This document shows, piece after piece, positions 52,407 to 62,807 of a stretch of 64,000 nucleotides of DNA. The DNA lies in the NCBI GenBank assembly GCA_964528445.1, contig CAZGSL010000002.1, forward strand, positions 62,001-126,000, written 5' to 3'. Both the position numbers and the translations under genes were made by a program. The notes below the pieces were generated by a model, which saw only the letters and a program-made list of their open reading frames with translations, did not search any database and was not told the origin of the DNA. This DNA comes from JAXHMM01 sp964528445. Lineage in GTDB: Bacteria; Bacteroidota; Rhodothermia; Balneolales; Balneolaceae. Each line of letters starts with the position of its first letter. Position 1 is the first letter of the stretch.

Positions 52407-53261
52407 TCAGCCGAGATACGCCCTGAGGGCCGCGCTTCGGTTGTGATGGCGCAGCTTGCGGAGCGCCTTCTCCTTGATCTGCCGCACCCGTTCGCGGGTG
52501 AGGTCGAAGCGCTCCCCGATCTCCTCGAGGGTCAGCGAATGCTCGCGGCCGATACCGAAGTAGAGCCGGATGACCTCCGCCTCGCGGCTGGTCAGCTTGG
52601 AGAGCGCCCGCTCGATCTCCACCTTGAGGGACTCGCCCATCAGGTCGTTGTCGGGATCCGGGGTCTCCTCGTTCTCCAGCACATCCAGCAGGCGGTTATC
52701 CTCGCCCTGCGCGAAGGGAGCGTCCACCGACAGGTGCCGACCGGAAATCTTCAGGGTGTCGGCCACCTCCGAAACGGTCATGTCCAGGCTTTCGGCCAGT
52801 TCCGCGGCCGAGGGCACCCGCTCGTACTCCTGCTCCAGCTTGGAGAGTTCCTTGCCGATCTTGTTGAGGGCACCGACGCGGTTCAGGGGCAGCCGGACGA
52901 TGCGGCTCTGCTCGGCCAGTGCCTGCAGAATGGACTGGCGAATCCACCAGACGGCGTAGGAGATGAACTTGAATCCGCGGGTCTCGTCGAACCGCTTGGC
53001 CGCCTTGATCAGGCCCAGATTCCCCTCGTTGATAAGATCGCCCAGCGAGAGACCCTGGTTCTGGTACTGCTTGGCCACCGATACAACGAAGCGCAGGTTT
53101 GCCTTGGTAAGGTCCTCCAGCGCCTTCTGGCTTCCCTTCTGGATCTCCTTGGCAAGACGCACTTCGTCCTCCGGGGTAATCAGTTTCTCTTTTCCAATCT
53201 CCTGGAGGTAGCGATCGAGGGATTCGGATTCTCGAGTAGAAATGCCTGAACTTCTAGCCAC
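52407..53261 (-). CDS. rpoD: RNA polymerase principal sigma factor
   Basis: 284 residues. Region 1.2 ([20 protein letters not shown]) is followed by region 2 ([40 protein letters not shown] with WIRQSI), region 3, and region 4 with [20 protein letters not shown] and [20 protein letters not shown]. The length and the absence of a long N-terminal region 1.1 fit the primary sigma of Bacteroidota-type bacteria. It is the housekeeping factor. The 158 bases to the kinase gene hold only weak hairpins. Confidence 0.95.
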   Translation of the reverse strand: MARSSGISTRESESLDRYLQEIGKEKLITPEDEVRLAKEIQKGSQKALEDLTKANLRFVVSVAKQYQNQGLSLGDLINEGNLGLIKAAKRFDETRGFKFISYAVWWIRQSILQALAEQSRIVRLPLNRVGALNKIGKELSKLEQEYERVPSAAELAESLDMTVSEVADTLKISGRHLSVDAPFAQGEDNRLLDVLENEETPDPDNDLMGESLKVEIERALSKLTSREAEVIRLYFGIGREHSLTLEEIGERFDLTRERVRQIKEKALRKLRHHNRSAALRAYLG

Positions 53262-53408
53262 GGATATATCTGGGTTTGGTTTGAATTACTGCTCGCCTTC
53301 CACGGGTAATTAACACACGTTTCCCGGCGGACCATTCATCCGCCTTCACGCGACATGGATAAACGCATGAGGGCATCGGATGTTGTCCGCCAAGCGGGTG
53401 CGCAATCT

Positions 53409-53431
53409 CTATAATATAATACAATTGCAAG
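53409..53431 (-). promoter_or_regulatory. AT-rich promoter candidate upstream of rpoD
   Basis: Read on the minus strand, CTTGCAATTGTATTATATTATAG is an AT block with TATTAT and TATAG motifs within the otherwise GC-rich 243-base gap. It lies about 150 bases before the sigma start, where a promoter would be expected. The exact -10/-35 pair is not certain. Confidence 0.3.
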
Positions 53432-53504
53432 CCCTCTTAAAGTCCGAACATGCGGTTTCCCGAACCCCGTTTCCAGTCCGTCACCTCTTCCCTTGCGGGG
53501 GCCT

Positions 53505-54656
53505 TCATCCCATGGGACGGCCCGGAAAAGGGGCGTCAAGCCCGAAGTGGCGGCAGACCGTGACAGCCGCGTCCCCGAAGCTCTCCCGCACCCCCAGATC
53601 GCGCGGGGGACCGGGATGAAGCAGAATGGGCACGAATTCCCGGCTGTGATCGGTACTCCGGGAGGTGGGATCGTTCCCATGGTCCCCGGTGATCATCAGC
53701 GTGTCTCCCCTTCCCAGCCTGCTGAACAGGGCGGGAACCGCCCGGTCAAACTCCCGGAGCGAGCGGGCAAATCCCTCCGGATCCAGCCGGTGCCCGTATT
53801 TCTGGTCGGTGTCTATGAGGTTGACGAAAACGAAGCTCTCCTCAGCGGCGTGCATCAGGCTGAGAAGCTGGGACAGGCCTTCGGCGTTTCCCCGGGTTCG
53901 GCGGTACTGGGTAAAGTACTCCTCCCCGAAAAGATCGACCACCTTGCCTATGGCGTAGGATTTGATCCCGTGGTCGGAGAGGTGCGAGAGGAGATTGGGC
54001 CGCGGGGGCGGAAGGGAGAAGTCGTGGCGTTTTTCGGAAATGCGCTCGAAGGCGCCGGATTCGCCCTCAAATGGGCGCGCGATCACCCTTCCCACGCCGT
54101 GTTCCCCGCGCAGAAGCTCCCGGCGGGCGCGCCGGCACCATTCGTACAGCCGGCTGACGGGCGTTACCTTCCGGTGGGCCGCCACCTGGAACACGCTGTC
54201 GGCCGACGTATAGACGATGGGATGGCCCGTCTCCAGGTGCTCGTCCCCGTAATCGGCAATCACCTGCGTACCCGAACAAGGCCGGTTGCAGAGCACGCCG
54301 TCCACCCCGCAGATTGCGCAGAACTCCTCGATGAGCGGGGAGGGAAATCCCTCCGGGTAGGTGGGAAAGGGATCCTCGAGGCGGATGCCGGCCAGCTCCC
54401 AGTGTCCGGTGGTGGAATCCTTGCCGGCCGAGCGCTCGCGCATCTTTCCCCAGGCGCAGAGCGGATTCTCCGACTCCGGGACCGAAGGCAGCGGCAGGAT
54501 GTTGCCCAGTCCCAGGCGCTCCAGGTTGGGAAGCTCGCATCCCGTCTGACGGCAGACGTTGCCGAGGGTGTTCATATCCTCGTCCCCGTACTTCCCGGCG
54601 TCCTCCTGGGCTCCCACGCCCAGTCCGTCAATCACAATGAGATAGCAGTTTCCCAT
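53505..54656 (-). CDS. deoB: Phosphopentomutase DeoB
   Basis: 383 residues of the alkaline-phosphatase superfamily, interconverting ribose-1-phosphate and ribose-5-phosphate (and deoxy forms) in nucleoside salvage. The metal-site motifs are IVIDGLGVGA at the start (Asp near 9) and ITGDHGNDPTSRSTDHSREF (about 337-356), with DSTTGHWELAG (about 80-90) in between. It is the last gene of a pepF, GAF-protein, deoB run. Length is normal. Confidence 0.93.
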   Translation of the reverse strand: MGNCYLIVIDGLGVGAQEDAGKYGDEDMNTLGNVCRQTGCELPNLERLGLGNILPLPSVPESENPLCAWGKMRERSAGKDSTTGHWELAGIRLEDPFPTYPEGFPSPLIEEFCAICGVDGVLCNRPCSGTQVIADYGDEHLETGHPIVYTSADSVFQVAAHRKVTPVSRLYEWCRRARRELLRGEHGVGRVIARPFEGESGAFERISEKRHDFSLPPPRPNLLSHLSDHGIKSYAIGKVVDLFGEEYFTQYRRTRGNAEGLSQLLSLMHAAEESFVFVNLIDTDQKYGHRLDPEGFARSLREFDRAVPALFSRLGRGDTLMITGDHGNDPTSRSTDHSREFVPILLHPGPPRDLGVRESFGDAAVTVCRHFGLDAPFPGRPMG

Positions 54657-54670
54657 CCGACTCGGTGCTC

Positions 54671-56170
54671 TTATTTCTCCGATTTGACAGCCTCGGAAAG
54701 GGCGGATTTGGCATTGGAAAGGACCTGGTAGGAGTCCTCGTAGGAAGATTTCAGCCGGGTATAGCCCACCTGGATTCCGCTGCTGATCTTCCGGCCGCCG
54801 CTCAGCTCAATTCCGTCCGCCAGTTCCTTTTTCACCGCGCCCGTCCACTGCCCGAATGCCTCCTCGTTCCTGCTCTGGATAAGAAAAGCGTACACATGAT
54901 CGGCATGAGACCCGATGAAGCCGGGAAATCCGAATCGGGAGGGGTTGCACGCCGCGACCAGGCTCTTCTGCATGATGTTCAGCTCCTCCAGTCTCAGGCG
55001 CGTACGCAGCCGGGACAGCTCAGCGAGCGTGAGCAGCCCGAACCAGGAGTGAAAGCGGTTCTCCCCCTCCCGGAGCTTCTCCAGCTCCTGGTCCACCACG
55101 ATCTCCCAGAGATCCGGGAGCACGCCCCCGTATTCGTTGGCGAAAATGCTGCGGTCGGGATCCGGGGAATCCAGGTTGGCGTTCATCTTCAAAGCGGCCA
55201 GGCGCACCAGGTTTACAATTTTATGTTTGGTGGACTCTTTGAATACCAGCGGATTCTGGTCGTATACCAGGAACAGCCCCTGCCTCCGGTCCTCAAGCAG
55301 CATGGGCACGGCGAGGGTAGCCCCTTCGGTCGCCCGCTCCCGGGGGGAGAGGCGCTTGGGATTGTTGTTGAAATGTATGGCGAATTCGGGTTTCCCGTTT
55401 TCAAGCGCCTCGTACCCCAGCGTCCGCTGCTCCAGGGGCATGCCGGCCGGGGGTCCGTGCCGGGCGTCGCGCGAACTCAGCAGGCTGCACCATCCGCCCA
55501 TCGCCTTGCCGACGAAGGTAACCCCGCCCTCGTTCAGAAATTGCTGAATTTCGTTCACGACATTCGCCAGCAGCCGGGACCGGTGTCCCCTGCTCCCGAT
55601 CACCCTAAGCCGCTCCTCGTACTCCACCCACTCCTGTTCGCTCTCGTAGAGGTCGCTGATCTCCAGGTAGGTATTCAGCACGTTGCGCAGGGCGTTGACG
55701 TAGGCCTTTACCACCTCGCCGTTGTCCGCCGAGAGGATATCGTTCTCCGATTCCAGTACGGTAATGGCTACCGTTTCCCCGTTGTTGATAAAAGGCAGCA
55801 GCGTCACGTGCCGGGCCGGCACCTCCTCGTAGTAGTGGCTGAGCTGCTCCGGCTTCACCTCCTCGCCGACCTTCAGGGCCCGCGCCTCCCCGATATCCCG
55901 GTGGGCGTTCAGGAAATGCTCCTCGAAGGGGAGCCGGTCACGGAACATCACATTCTCCAGCTCGGTCGATTTGGTCTCCAGCACAAACTGCTCACGCTGG
56001 CGATTCACCCAATATAGATAAACGGTCTGCATGCCCGTCGCCCTGCGCAGCATGAATACCAGGTCCTCCAGCACCTCCTTGAATTCCCGCAGCGCCTTCT
56101 CCCGGCGTTTCTCGCCGATAATCTCCGCGTTGGCGTTCTCCTTCTCCCCTGCCTGCATATAGGTATCCAT
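54671..56170 (-). CDS. GAF-like sensor protein with degenerate GGDEF-like C-terminus, unknown function
   Basis: 499 residues with no signal peptide. An N-terminal charged helix is followed by two GAF-like regions (about 40-165 and 195-335), a helical linker, and a C-terminal part (about 415-499) with HVYAFLIQSRNEEAFGQW and IQVGYTRLKSSYEDSYQVLS, resembling a GGDEF fold that lacks a GGDEF motif. I do not know a close family. It lies 6 bases after pepF's stop and its own stop is 14 bases before deoB's start, so it is in a tight operon with them. Confidence 0.72.
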   Translation of the reverse strand: MDTYMQAGEKENANAEIIGEKRREKALREFKEVLEDLVFMLRRATGMQTVYLYWVNRQREQFVLETKSTELENVMFRDRLPFEEHFLNAHRDIGEARALKVGEEVKPEQLSHYYEEVPARHVTLLPFINNGETVAITVLESENDILSADNGEVVKAYVNALRNVLNTYLEISDLYESEQEWVEYEERLRVIGSRGHRSRLLANVVNEIQQFLNEGGVTFVGKAMGGWCSLLSSRDARHGPPAGMPLEQRTLGYEALENGKPEFAIHFNNNPKRLSPRERATEGATLAVPMLLEDRRQGLFLVYDQNPLVFKESTKHKIVNLVRLAALKMNANLDSPDPDRSIFANEYGGVLPDLWEIVVDQELEKLREGENRFHSWFGLLTLAELSRLRTRLRLEELNIMQKSLVAACNPSRFGFPGFIGSHADHVYAFLIQSRNEEAFGQWTGAVKKELADGIELSGGRKISSGIQVGYTRLKSSYEDSYQVLSNAKSALSEAVKSEK

Positions 56171-56176
56171 GGCTCG

Positions 56177-57979
56177 TCAGTCCTGATCGATTTTCTGTGC
56201 CAGCTCCTCGGCCCGCTGCACCATCTTCTCGACAGCCGCGATCCCCCGGTCCCAGAAATCCGGCTGTGTGATATCCAGCCCCGTCTTGCCAATGATCTTC
56301 TCCGGCCAGTCGGACCCGCCCGCTTTCAGAACCTCCAGGTAGGTGTCGGAAAAACCGTTCCCGCTGCGCCTGTACTCCTCGTAGAGCGCCAGTACAAGCA
56401 GCTCCCCGAAGGAGTAGGCGTAGACGTACCCGGGGGTATGCAGGAAGTGGGGAATATAGCACCACCACAGCCCGTAGCCTTCGGTCAGCGTGACGGCGTC
56501 TCCGTACAGGTCGTGCTGCGTGGCGCGCCACAGTTCGGAAAACTCTCCCGTGGTCAGCTCGCCCGACTCCCGACGGCGGGTGTGGATGGCGTTCTCAAAC
56601 CGGTTCATGGCGACCTGGCGGTAGACCGTGGCGATGGTGTCGTCTATTTTCCCGGTCAGCAGGGCCAGTTTCTCCCGGGGATCCTCCAGGTTTCTCATCA
56701 ATTTCTGAAAGACGAGCATCTCCCCGAAAACCGAGGCCGTCTCTGCCGTCGTCAGGGGCGTCCCGGCCTGCAGGGCGCCCTGCTCGCGCGCCAGGTACTG
56801 GTGCACCCCGTGGCCCAGCTCGTGTGCGAGGGTCTGCACGTCCCGCAGCTTACCGTCGTAATTCATGAAAACGTAGGGGTGCGCGGAGGGAACGGTGCTC
56901 GCCGAATAGGCTCCCCCGCGCTTGCCGGGGCGGATGGCGGCGTCGATCCAGTGCTCCTCGAAAAACCGCTCCGCCACGTTTCCCATCTTCGGGTGAAATT
57001 CATCGTAGGAGGTGAGCACCATCTCCCGGGCCTCGTTCCACGACACCTCGCGGCGGGTCTCCAAAAGGGGCGCGTAACGGTCGTAGTCGTAGAGCTTATC
57101 GATGCCCAGCAGTTCTCGTTTTAGGCGATAGAAGCGCTGCACGAGCGAATAGCTGCCGGTCACGGCATCGACGAGCTTCTCAACCGTCTCGTCGTCAATC
57201 TCGTTGGCCAGGTTGCGGGAAGAGATCCAGCTCGGGTAGTTGCGCAGCCGGTCGTCGGTGTGTTTGTCGGCCAATAGGGTATTGAACACAAAGGTGAGCG
57301 TACGGCTGAGCTCGCGGAATTTCTCCGTCAGCGAGCCATGGGCCCGCCTGCGCAGGTCCCGGTCGGGTTCGTGGAGCTTACTGAGCACCTCCTGCTGGCT
57401 CAGCTCCTCGCCGTCCAGTTCAAAGTGGGCCGCCCCCAGGGTTTCGTCGAAAAAACGGTTCCAGGCGCTGCGGCCGGTCACCGCCTTGGCAGAGAGGATC
57501 TGCTCCTCCTTTTCGCTCAGCACATGATCCCGGTAGCGGCGGGAGGACTCCATCCAGTGACGGTAGTGGGAGAGCTCTCCGCTCTCCATCAGCTCCCGGG
57601 CCCGCTCCTCGTCTACCTGCATCCACTCCACCTCCAGGAAAACCAGGACCTGGTGCACTTCGGACGAGAGCTCTTTGGAGCTTTGCACGAGCTTTCCGTA
57701 TTCGGCCCGGGTGGTGTCGGTAGTCCAGAGCAGCTGGGCGTAGGAGCCGATCCGGCCGATCAGCTCGATAATCTCCTCGTAGCGCGAGAGCATCTCCCGG
57801 AACTCCGGCGGATCCAGTTCCCCGACCTCTCCCCGGTAGCGTTCCGCGAACGCCCGGGCCTCCTCCAGCACCCGCTCGCGGTCCTCCTCCAGCGCCGGGT
57901 CGCCGGGCGACTCATAGAGGTCCGACAGGTCCCATTCAACCTTCTCCGCGCCGGTTTTTACGTTGGATGAATCACTCAT
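56177..57979 (-). CDS. pepF: Oligoendopeptidase F (M3B peptidase)
   Basis: 600-residue zinc metallopeptidase that cleaves peptides of moderate size in the cytoplasm. The zinc motif HELGHGVHQYL sits around residue 385 with a later Glu. An N-terminal helical region resembles M3 family oligopeptidases. It is the first gene of a run with a GAF-like gene and deoB (gaps of 6 and 14 bases). The 210 bases upstream are shared with the divergent kgd gene. Confidence 0.93.
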   Translation of the reverse strand: MSDSSNVKTGAEKVEWDLSDLYESPGDPALEEDRERVLEEARAFAERYRGEVGELDPPEFREMLSRYEEIIELIGRIGSYAQLLWTTDTTRAEYGKLVQSSKELSSEVHQVLVFLEVEWMQVDEERARELMESGELSHYRHWMESSRRYRDHVLSEKEEQILSAKAVTGRSAWNRFFDETLGAAHFELDGEELSQQEVLSKLHEPDRDLRRRAHGSLTEKFRELSRTLTFVFNTLLADKHTDDRLRNYPSWISSRNLANEIDDETVEKLVDAVTGSYSLVQRFYRLKRELLGIDKLYDYDRYAPLLETRREVSWNEAREMVLTSYDEFHPKMGNVAERFFEEHWIDAAIRPGKRGGAYSASTVPSAHPYVFMNYDGKLRDVQTLAHELGHGVHQYLAREQGALQAGTPLTTAETASVFGEMLVFQKLMRNLEDPREKLALLTGKIDDTIATVYRQVAMNRFENAIHTRRRESGELTTGEFSELWRATQHDLYGDAVTLTEGYGLWWCYIPHFLHTPGYVYAYSFGELLVLALYEEYRRSGNGFSDTYLEVLKAGGSDWPEKIIGKTGLDITQPDFWDRGIAAVEKMVQRAEELAQKIDQD

Positions 57980-58189
57980 GCGTGGAACTAAATGTTTCGG
58001 CCGGAATCATTGTTTCCCCGTGAAAGAGAGCCTAGTATAAGGAAAATTTATCAACGCGGAAGAATCGTATTTTACTCTAACAATGGTTAACTTTCACATC
58101 GAATGAAAGAAACCAAAAAAATCTTTCAATTTTAATCCGCCGCTTCGCTGCACTCCTCCAATTAAAAACCCAGCCAACGAGATCTCATT

Positions 58190-61100
58190 TTGAAGTCACT
58201 CGAAGCCGTATTCGGCCCCAATTCCGCTCTCGTCGAGGAACTCTACAACCAATATAAGGAGGATCCCTCGTCCGTTCCGAATCACTGGAAGGGATACTTC
58301 GACGAGATAACGGACGACGCGTCCCCGAAGGAACTCAAGGAGAAGGCGGAAGCCCCCCAGAACGGAAAGCGGGGCGAAACCGCCTCCGCGCCCGCCCCCC
58401 CGCCGGAGGTCGAATCCCCCGCCAAAACGGACGCCAGGGGCCGGTCCGCCGACCAAAAGGCCGCGGACGACCACATACCGTCGGGCGCCGAGCTGGAGAA
58501 GATCAAGGGTATCGCGAGCAAGATCGTGGAGAACATGGACAGCAGCCTGGAGCTGCCCACCGCCACCTCCGTCCGCGTGCTCCCGATGAAGATGCTGATT
58601 GAGGACCGGGACATTATCAACCGGCACCTGCAGCAGCGCGGGGAGCCCAAAGCCTCATTTACCCACTTTATCGGCTGGGCCATCATCAAAGCGCTCGAGG
58701 AGTTTCCCAACATGAACAACTCCTTCGCCCGGAAAGACGGGGATCCCTACCGGGTCATCCCGGACCAGGTGAACCTGGGAATCGCCATCGACATTCAGCA
58801 GGAGGACGGCTCCCGCAACCTGGTGGTCCCCAGCATCAAGGGCGTGGATTCCATGAATTTCAAGGAGTTTCTCTACGCCTACTCCGAAATGGTCGAGAAG
58901 GCCCGCAGCGGCAACCTGGAGATCGACGACTTCCAGGGCACCACCCTTACGCTGACCAACCCGGGCATGATCGGCACCGTCCAGTCGGTGCCCCGCCTGA
59001 TGAAGCAGCAGGGTTCGATCATCGCCACCGGCGCCATCGACTATCCCGCCGAATACCAGTCGATGTCGCAGGAGGTACTCAACAAGCTGGGCATCAGCAA
59101 GGTGATGACCATCACCTCCACGTACGACCACCGTGTCATTCAGGGCGCCGAATCCGGGGCTTTCCTCCGGAAGATCCACAGCCTGCTGAACGGCGAGGAG
59201 AACTTCTACGACGAGATCTTTTCCGACCTCGAAATTCCCTATGATCCCCTTCCCTACGGGGAAGACACCTACGTGGGACAGCTGGACGGGGGCGGCGCCA
59301 CCCTGGAGCAGAACAAACGGGCCGTGGCGGTCATGCGCCTCATCAATATGTACCGCACCCGCGGGCACAAGCTGGCCAACCTCGATCCGCTCAGCGACGA
59401 GCCGGGCCACAGTCCCGAACTGGAACTGGAGTATTACGGGCTGACCCTGTGGGACATGGACCGGGAGTTCTACTGCGGCGGGCTGGGGGGATATGAGAAG
59501 GCGCCCCTGCGTACCATTATCAAGCTCCTGAGGGAAACCTACTGCGGGGAGATGGGGGCGGAGTTCATGCACCTGCTGGACCTGGAGGAGCGCAAGTGGC
59601 TCCGGGAGCGGATGGAATCGACCACCAACGAACCCGATCTCGGGGAGGGAGACAAAAAGGAGATCCTGCACAAGCTCAACCAGGCGATGGCGTTCGAGCA
59701 GTTCCTTCATAAAAAGTATATCGGGCACAAACGGTTCTCCCTGGAGGGCGCCGATACCCTCATTCCGATGATGCACTTCCTGCTGGAGAACGCGGGAGAC
59801 GCCGAAGTGGAGAAGATCTTCATGGGGATGGCCCACAGGGGACGCCTCAACATCCTGGTGAACATCATGAACAAGCCCTACCGCAAGGTGTTCGCGGATT
59901 TCGAGGGCAACCTGGACCCCGACAGCATTCAGGGATCGGGGGACGTGAAGTACCACCTGGGTGCCCGGGGCGAGCACCGCACGGAGTCCGACAAGCGGGT
60001 GGAGATCGAACTGCTGCCCAATCCCAGCCACCTGGAGTCGGTCAATCCGGTGGTGGAGGGCTCCGCCCGCGCCACCCAGGATCACAGCGAGGTGGAGGCG
60101 GCCGACAAACGGATCCTTCCGGTGCTCATTCACGGTGACGCCGCGTTCAGCGGACAGGGCGTGGTGGCCGAGACCCTCAACATGTCGCAGCTGGACGCCT
60201 ACCAGACCGGCGGCACGGTGCATATTATCATCAACAACCAGATCGGCTTCACCACCCTGCCGGAAGACGGCCGCTCCACGGAGTACGCCTCGGACCTGGC
60301 CAAGATGATCCTGGCCCCCATCTTCCACGTAAACGGCGACAGCCCCGAGCAGGCCGTGCACGCCATCCAGATGGCCTTCGAATACCGCCAGAAGTTCGGC
60401 AAGGACGTGGTGATCGACCTCACCTGCTTCCGCAAGCACGGCCACAACGAGGGCGACGAACCTGCCTTCACGCAGCCCGGCATGTACAAGGAGATTGAGA
60501 GTCATCCCACCGTGCGCGATATTTATACGCGTGAGCTGCTCCGCAAGGGGGAGCTGAACGAAGAGGAGGCCGAAGAACTCTTCGAGGAGTTCGACCAGCT
60601 CCTGCAGGAGGCCTTCGAGGACGCCAAGAACGCCTCCCCGATGGAGGTGACCGAAGAGATGATGAACCGCCGGGAGATTACCCAGGAGGAGTGGCCGGAG
60701 TTCCCGGACACCACCTACCCGGAAGAGGAGCTCAGGGACATCGCCGAAAAGCTGAATACCGTACCGAAGGATTTCGATGCCAATCCCAAGCTGCTGCGCC
60801 AGCTGGCCAAGCGGCTTGAAATAGTGGAGAACAACGAGAAGAAGATCGACTGGGGATTCGCCGAGGCGCTGGCCTTCGGCTCCCTGCTGAAGAGCGGTAC
60901 CACCGTGCGCCTGACGGGACAGGATGCGGAGCGGGGCACCTTCTCCCACCGCCACTCCATACTGCACGGCACCGAGACCGACCAGCAGTTCGTCCCCCTC
61001 AACAATCTGTCGGACGACCAGGCGCCGTTCTATCCCTACAACAGCCTCCTGAGCGAATTCGCCTGTGTGGGCTTTGAGTTCGGGTACAGCGCCGCGAAAC

Positions 61101-61873
61101 TGGACGCGCTGGTAATCTGGGAAGCCCAGTTCGGCGACTTCGCCAACGGGGCGCAGGTGCCGATCGACCAGTACATCTCGGCCAGCGAAGCGAAATGGGG
61201 ACAGCAGTCGGCCCTGGTCATGACCCTCCCGCACGGCTACGAGGGACAGGGACCCGAACACTCCTCCGCCCGGCTCGAGCGTTACCTGCAGCTCTGCGCG
61301 GAAGACAACATGCAGGTGGTGAACCTGACCACCCCCGCCCAGTACTTTCACATCCTTCGCAAACAGGCGATGCAGGAGCGCAAGAAGCCGCTCATCATCA
61401 TGTCGCCGAAGAGCCTGCTTCGTCACCCGATGGCCACCTCCTCGACCGGCGAACTGTCCGGGGGAGCCTACCGGCCCTTTATCGAAGACGATACCGCGGA
61501 AGACCCGAAAAAGATCGACCGGCTGATTCTCTGCTCGGGCAAGGTCTACTACGACCTGGCCAAGCGGCGCGAAGAGGCGGAGATCGACAATATCGCCATC
61601 GCCCGACTGGAGCAGTTCTACCCCTTCCCCGACCGCGACGTGAAGGAGTACCTGGAGCGGTTCGGCGACGTGGAGGATATCGTCTGGTGCCAGGAGGAGC
61701 CCCGGAATATGGGAGCATGGCACTTCCTCTATCCCCGTCTTCAGAACCAGCTGGCGGACGGACAGGAGCTTCAATACGTGGGACGGCAGGCTTCCGCCTC
61801 GCCGGCGGCGGGACAGATGAAGATCCACCAGGCCGAGCAGGAGCGCCTCATCAAGCGGGCACTCAAGCTTTAG
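58190..61873 (+). CDS. kgd: Multifunctional 2-oxoglutarate dehydrogenase E1-E2 fusion (Kgd/OdhA type)
   Basis: 1227 residues, TTG start at 58190 (no in-frame ATG after the upstream stop at 58163). A short E1 N-terminal domain (1-35) is followed by a Pro/Ala/Glu-rich linker (about 45-95), an E2 acyltransferase catalytic domain (about 95-345) whose active site is DHRVIQGAESG (around 309-319), and a full thiamine-dependent E1 (about 375-1227) with MAHRGRLN and NPSHLESVNPVVEG. No lipoyl domain is present. It converts 2-oxoglutarate to succinyl-CoA and works with a separate lipoyl protein and E3. Known from actinobacteria and some Rhodothermota. Confidence 0.93.
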   Translation: MKSLEAVFGPNSALVEELYNQYKEDPSSVPNHWKGYFDEITDDASPKELKEKAEAPQNGKRGETASAPAPPPEVESPAKTDARGRSADQKAADDHIPSGAELEKIKGIASKIVENMDSSLELPTATSVRVLPMKMLIEDRDIINRHLQQRGEPKASFTHFIGWAIIKALEEFPNMNNSFARKDGDPYRVIPDQVNLGIAIDIQQEDGSRNLVVPSIKGVDSMNFKEFLYAYSEMVEKARSGNLEIDDFQGTTLTLTNPGMIGTVQSVPRLMKQQGSIIATGAIDYPAEYQSMSQEVLNKLGISKVMTITSTYDHRVIQGAESGAFLRKIHSLLNGEENFYDEIFSDLEIPYDPLPYGEDTYVGQLDGGGATLEQNKRAVAVMRLINMYRTRGHKLANLDPLSDEPGHSPELELEYYGLTLWDMDREFYCGGLGGYEKAPLRTIIKLLRETYCGEMGAEFMHLLDLEERKWLRERMESTTNEPDLGEGDKKEILHKLNQAMAFEQFLHKKYIGHKRFSLEGADTLIPMMHFLLENAGDAEVEKIFMGMAHRGRLNILVNIMNKPYRKVFADFEGNLDPDSIQGSGDVKYHLGARGEHRTESDKRVEIELLPNPSHLESVNPVVEGSARATQDHSEVEAADKRILPVLIHGDAAFSGQGVVAETLNMSQLDAYQTGGTVHIIINNQIGFTTLPEDGRSTEYASDLAKMILAPIFHVNGDSPEQAVHAIQMAFEYRQKFGKDVVIDLTCFRKHGHNEGDEPAFTQPGMYKEIESHPTVRDIYTRELLRKGELNEEEAEELFEEFDQLLQEAFEDAKNASPMEVTEEMMNRREITQEEWPEFPDTTYPEEELRDIAEKLNTVPKDFDANPKLLRQLAKRLEIVENNEKKIDWGFAEALAFGSLLKSGTTVRLTGQDAERGTFSHRHSILHGTETDQQFVPLNNLSDDQAPFYPYNSLLSEFACVGFEFGYSAAKLDALVIWEAQFGDFANGAQVPIDQYISASEAKWGQQSALVMTLPHGYEGQGPEHSSARLERYLQLCAEDNMQVVNLTTPAQYFHILRKQAMQERKKPLIIMSPKSLLRHPMATSSTGELSGGAYRPFIEDDTAEDPKKIDRLILCSGKVYYDLAKRREEAEIDNIAIARLEQFYPFPDRDVKEYLERFGDVEDIVWCQEEPRNMGAWHFLYPRLQNQLADGQELQYVGRQASASPAAGQMKIHQAEQERLIKRALKL

Positions 61874-61876
61874 CTC

Positions 61877-62776
61877 CTACCGCAGCCCGTCGGGTACGCC
61901 TTTGCAGATGCGGCTGACGGCGTCGTGGCTGTGCAGGCTCTCCATATGCACGCAGCGCACCACAAAATCCGCCACGGCCTCCACCTCGTTGAGTCGGTCG
62001 TAGAGAAGCCGGGCGGCATCCTCCACGAATTTCTGGTAGGCCGCGTTCATCTCGGCGAACGCCTGCTCGTCCTCCCGCTTTACCATCACCTGTGTTTCGG
62101 TCTTCAGGGCGTCCCGGCAGAGCCTCACCAGGTCCTCCACGAAGAGCTCGTCATCCAGCTCGAGGGTGAGGCTGGCGACGCTGCGCTGGCTGTGCGGGAT
62201 GGCGGCCATTCCGCGGCGGTCACGGGCGTGTTCGGCCAGCTCGAAGGAGCAGGGGCAGGCGCTGCTGTACTCAAAGTCAAAGTGGATAAATTTGCGGAAC
62301 CTCCCGTCGGCGTCCATGGTCCCCTCCAGCATCACCTCGTAGTACTGGTAGCCCTCCAGGCCCGAGCGAAGGCTCTCCTGCAGCACGGGATAGCGGAAAC
62401 GCAGCCTCAGGTAGGCCGTCCGGCTCTCAAGCTCCTCCCGGTAGCTGCGCAGGATATCCTCCAGTTTGTCGGGATGGAAAACCTCATCGCGGTACTCGTA
62501 GAACGTGCGCATGATGCGGCTCATGTTGATCCCCTTCTTGCCCGCATCCAGCCCCACGTAGCCGTCCACGGAGGTCTCCAGCTCCACCAGTTCTCCGTCG
62601 GGCCGGGGATATTTCAGGGGGAGCTTGAAGTCGGATATTCCCACCTGCTGGATGGGAACATTCGCGCCCTCAATCAGGGAGGCGGGCCCGTTCTGCAGGT
62701 CAGGCAGACTCTCCTTGTAATCGTCTGATGCAGTGAATGTAGGATCGTAATCTCGTCTCAAAGTACCTTTGAACAT
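61877..62776 (-). CDS. folE2: GTP cyclohydrolase FolE2 (type IB)
   Basis: 299 residues of the GTP cyclohydrolase IB family, which uses metals other than Zn and can replace FolE under zinc limitation. It makes 7,8-dihydroneopterin triphosphate from GTP, the first step of folate and queuosine precursors. It opens [20 protein letters not shown], and [12 protein letters not shown] (about 172-183) carries the active-site Cys region. It converges with kgd, three bases apart, and follows the PTPS-like gene by 31 bases. Confidence 0.92.
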   Translation of the reverse strand: MFKGTLRRDYDPTFTASDDYKESLPDLQNGPASLIEGANVPIQQVGISDFKLPLKYPRPDGELVELETSVDGYVGLDAGKKGINMSRIMRTFYEYRDEVFHPDKLEDILRSYREELESRTAYLRLRFRYPVLQESLRSGLEGYQYYEVMLEGTMDADGRFRKFIHFDFEYSSACPCSFELAEHARDRRGMAAIPHSQRSVASLTLELDDELFVEDLVRLCRDALKTETQVMVKREDEQAFAEMNAAYQKFVEDAARLLYDRLNEVEAVADFVVRCVHMESLHSHDAVSRICKGVPDGLR

Positions 62777-62807
62777 GCTTTTTAGACGTTCTGGGCGTCG
62801 ATTTTCG

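Noticed and set aside
53262..53504. Possible tRNA or small RNA in the gap before rpoD
   Set aside because: No cloverleaf arms or T-loop sequence; only an AT-rich promoter-like block.
58103..58135. 10-codon frame upstream of kgd, possible leader peptide
   Set aside because: Too short, with no regulatory codon run or terminator hairpin after it.
58655..61828. Very long minus-strand open frame (over 1000 codons) opposite kgd
   Set aside because: It is antisense to a clear, conserved enzyme. GC-rich codon bias leaves the opposite strand open. The translation has no recognisable motif.
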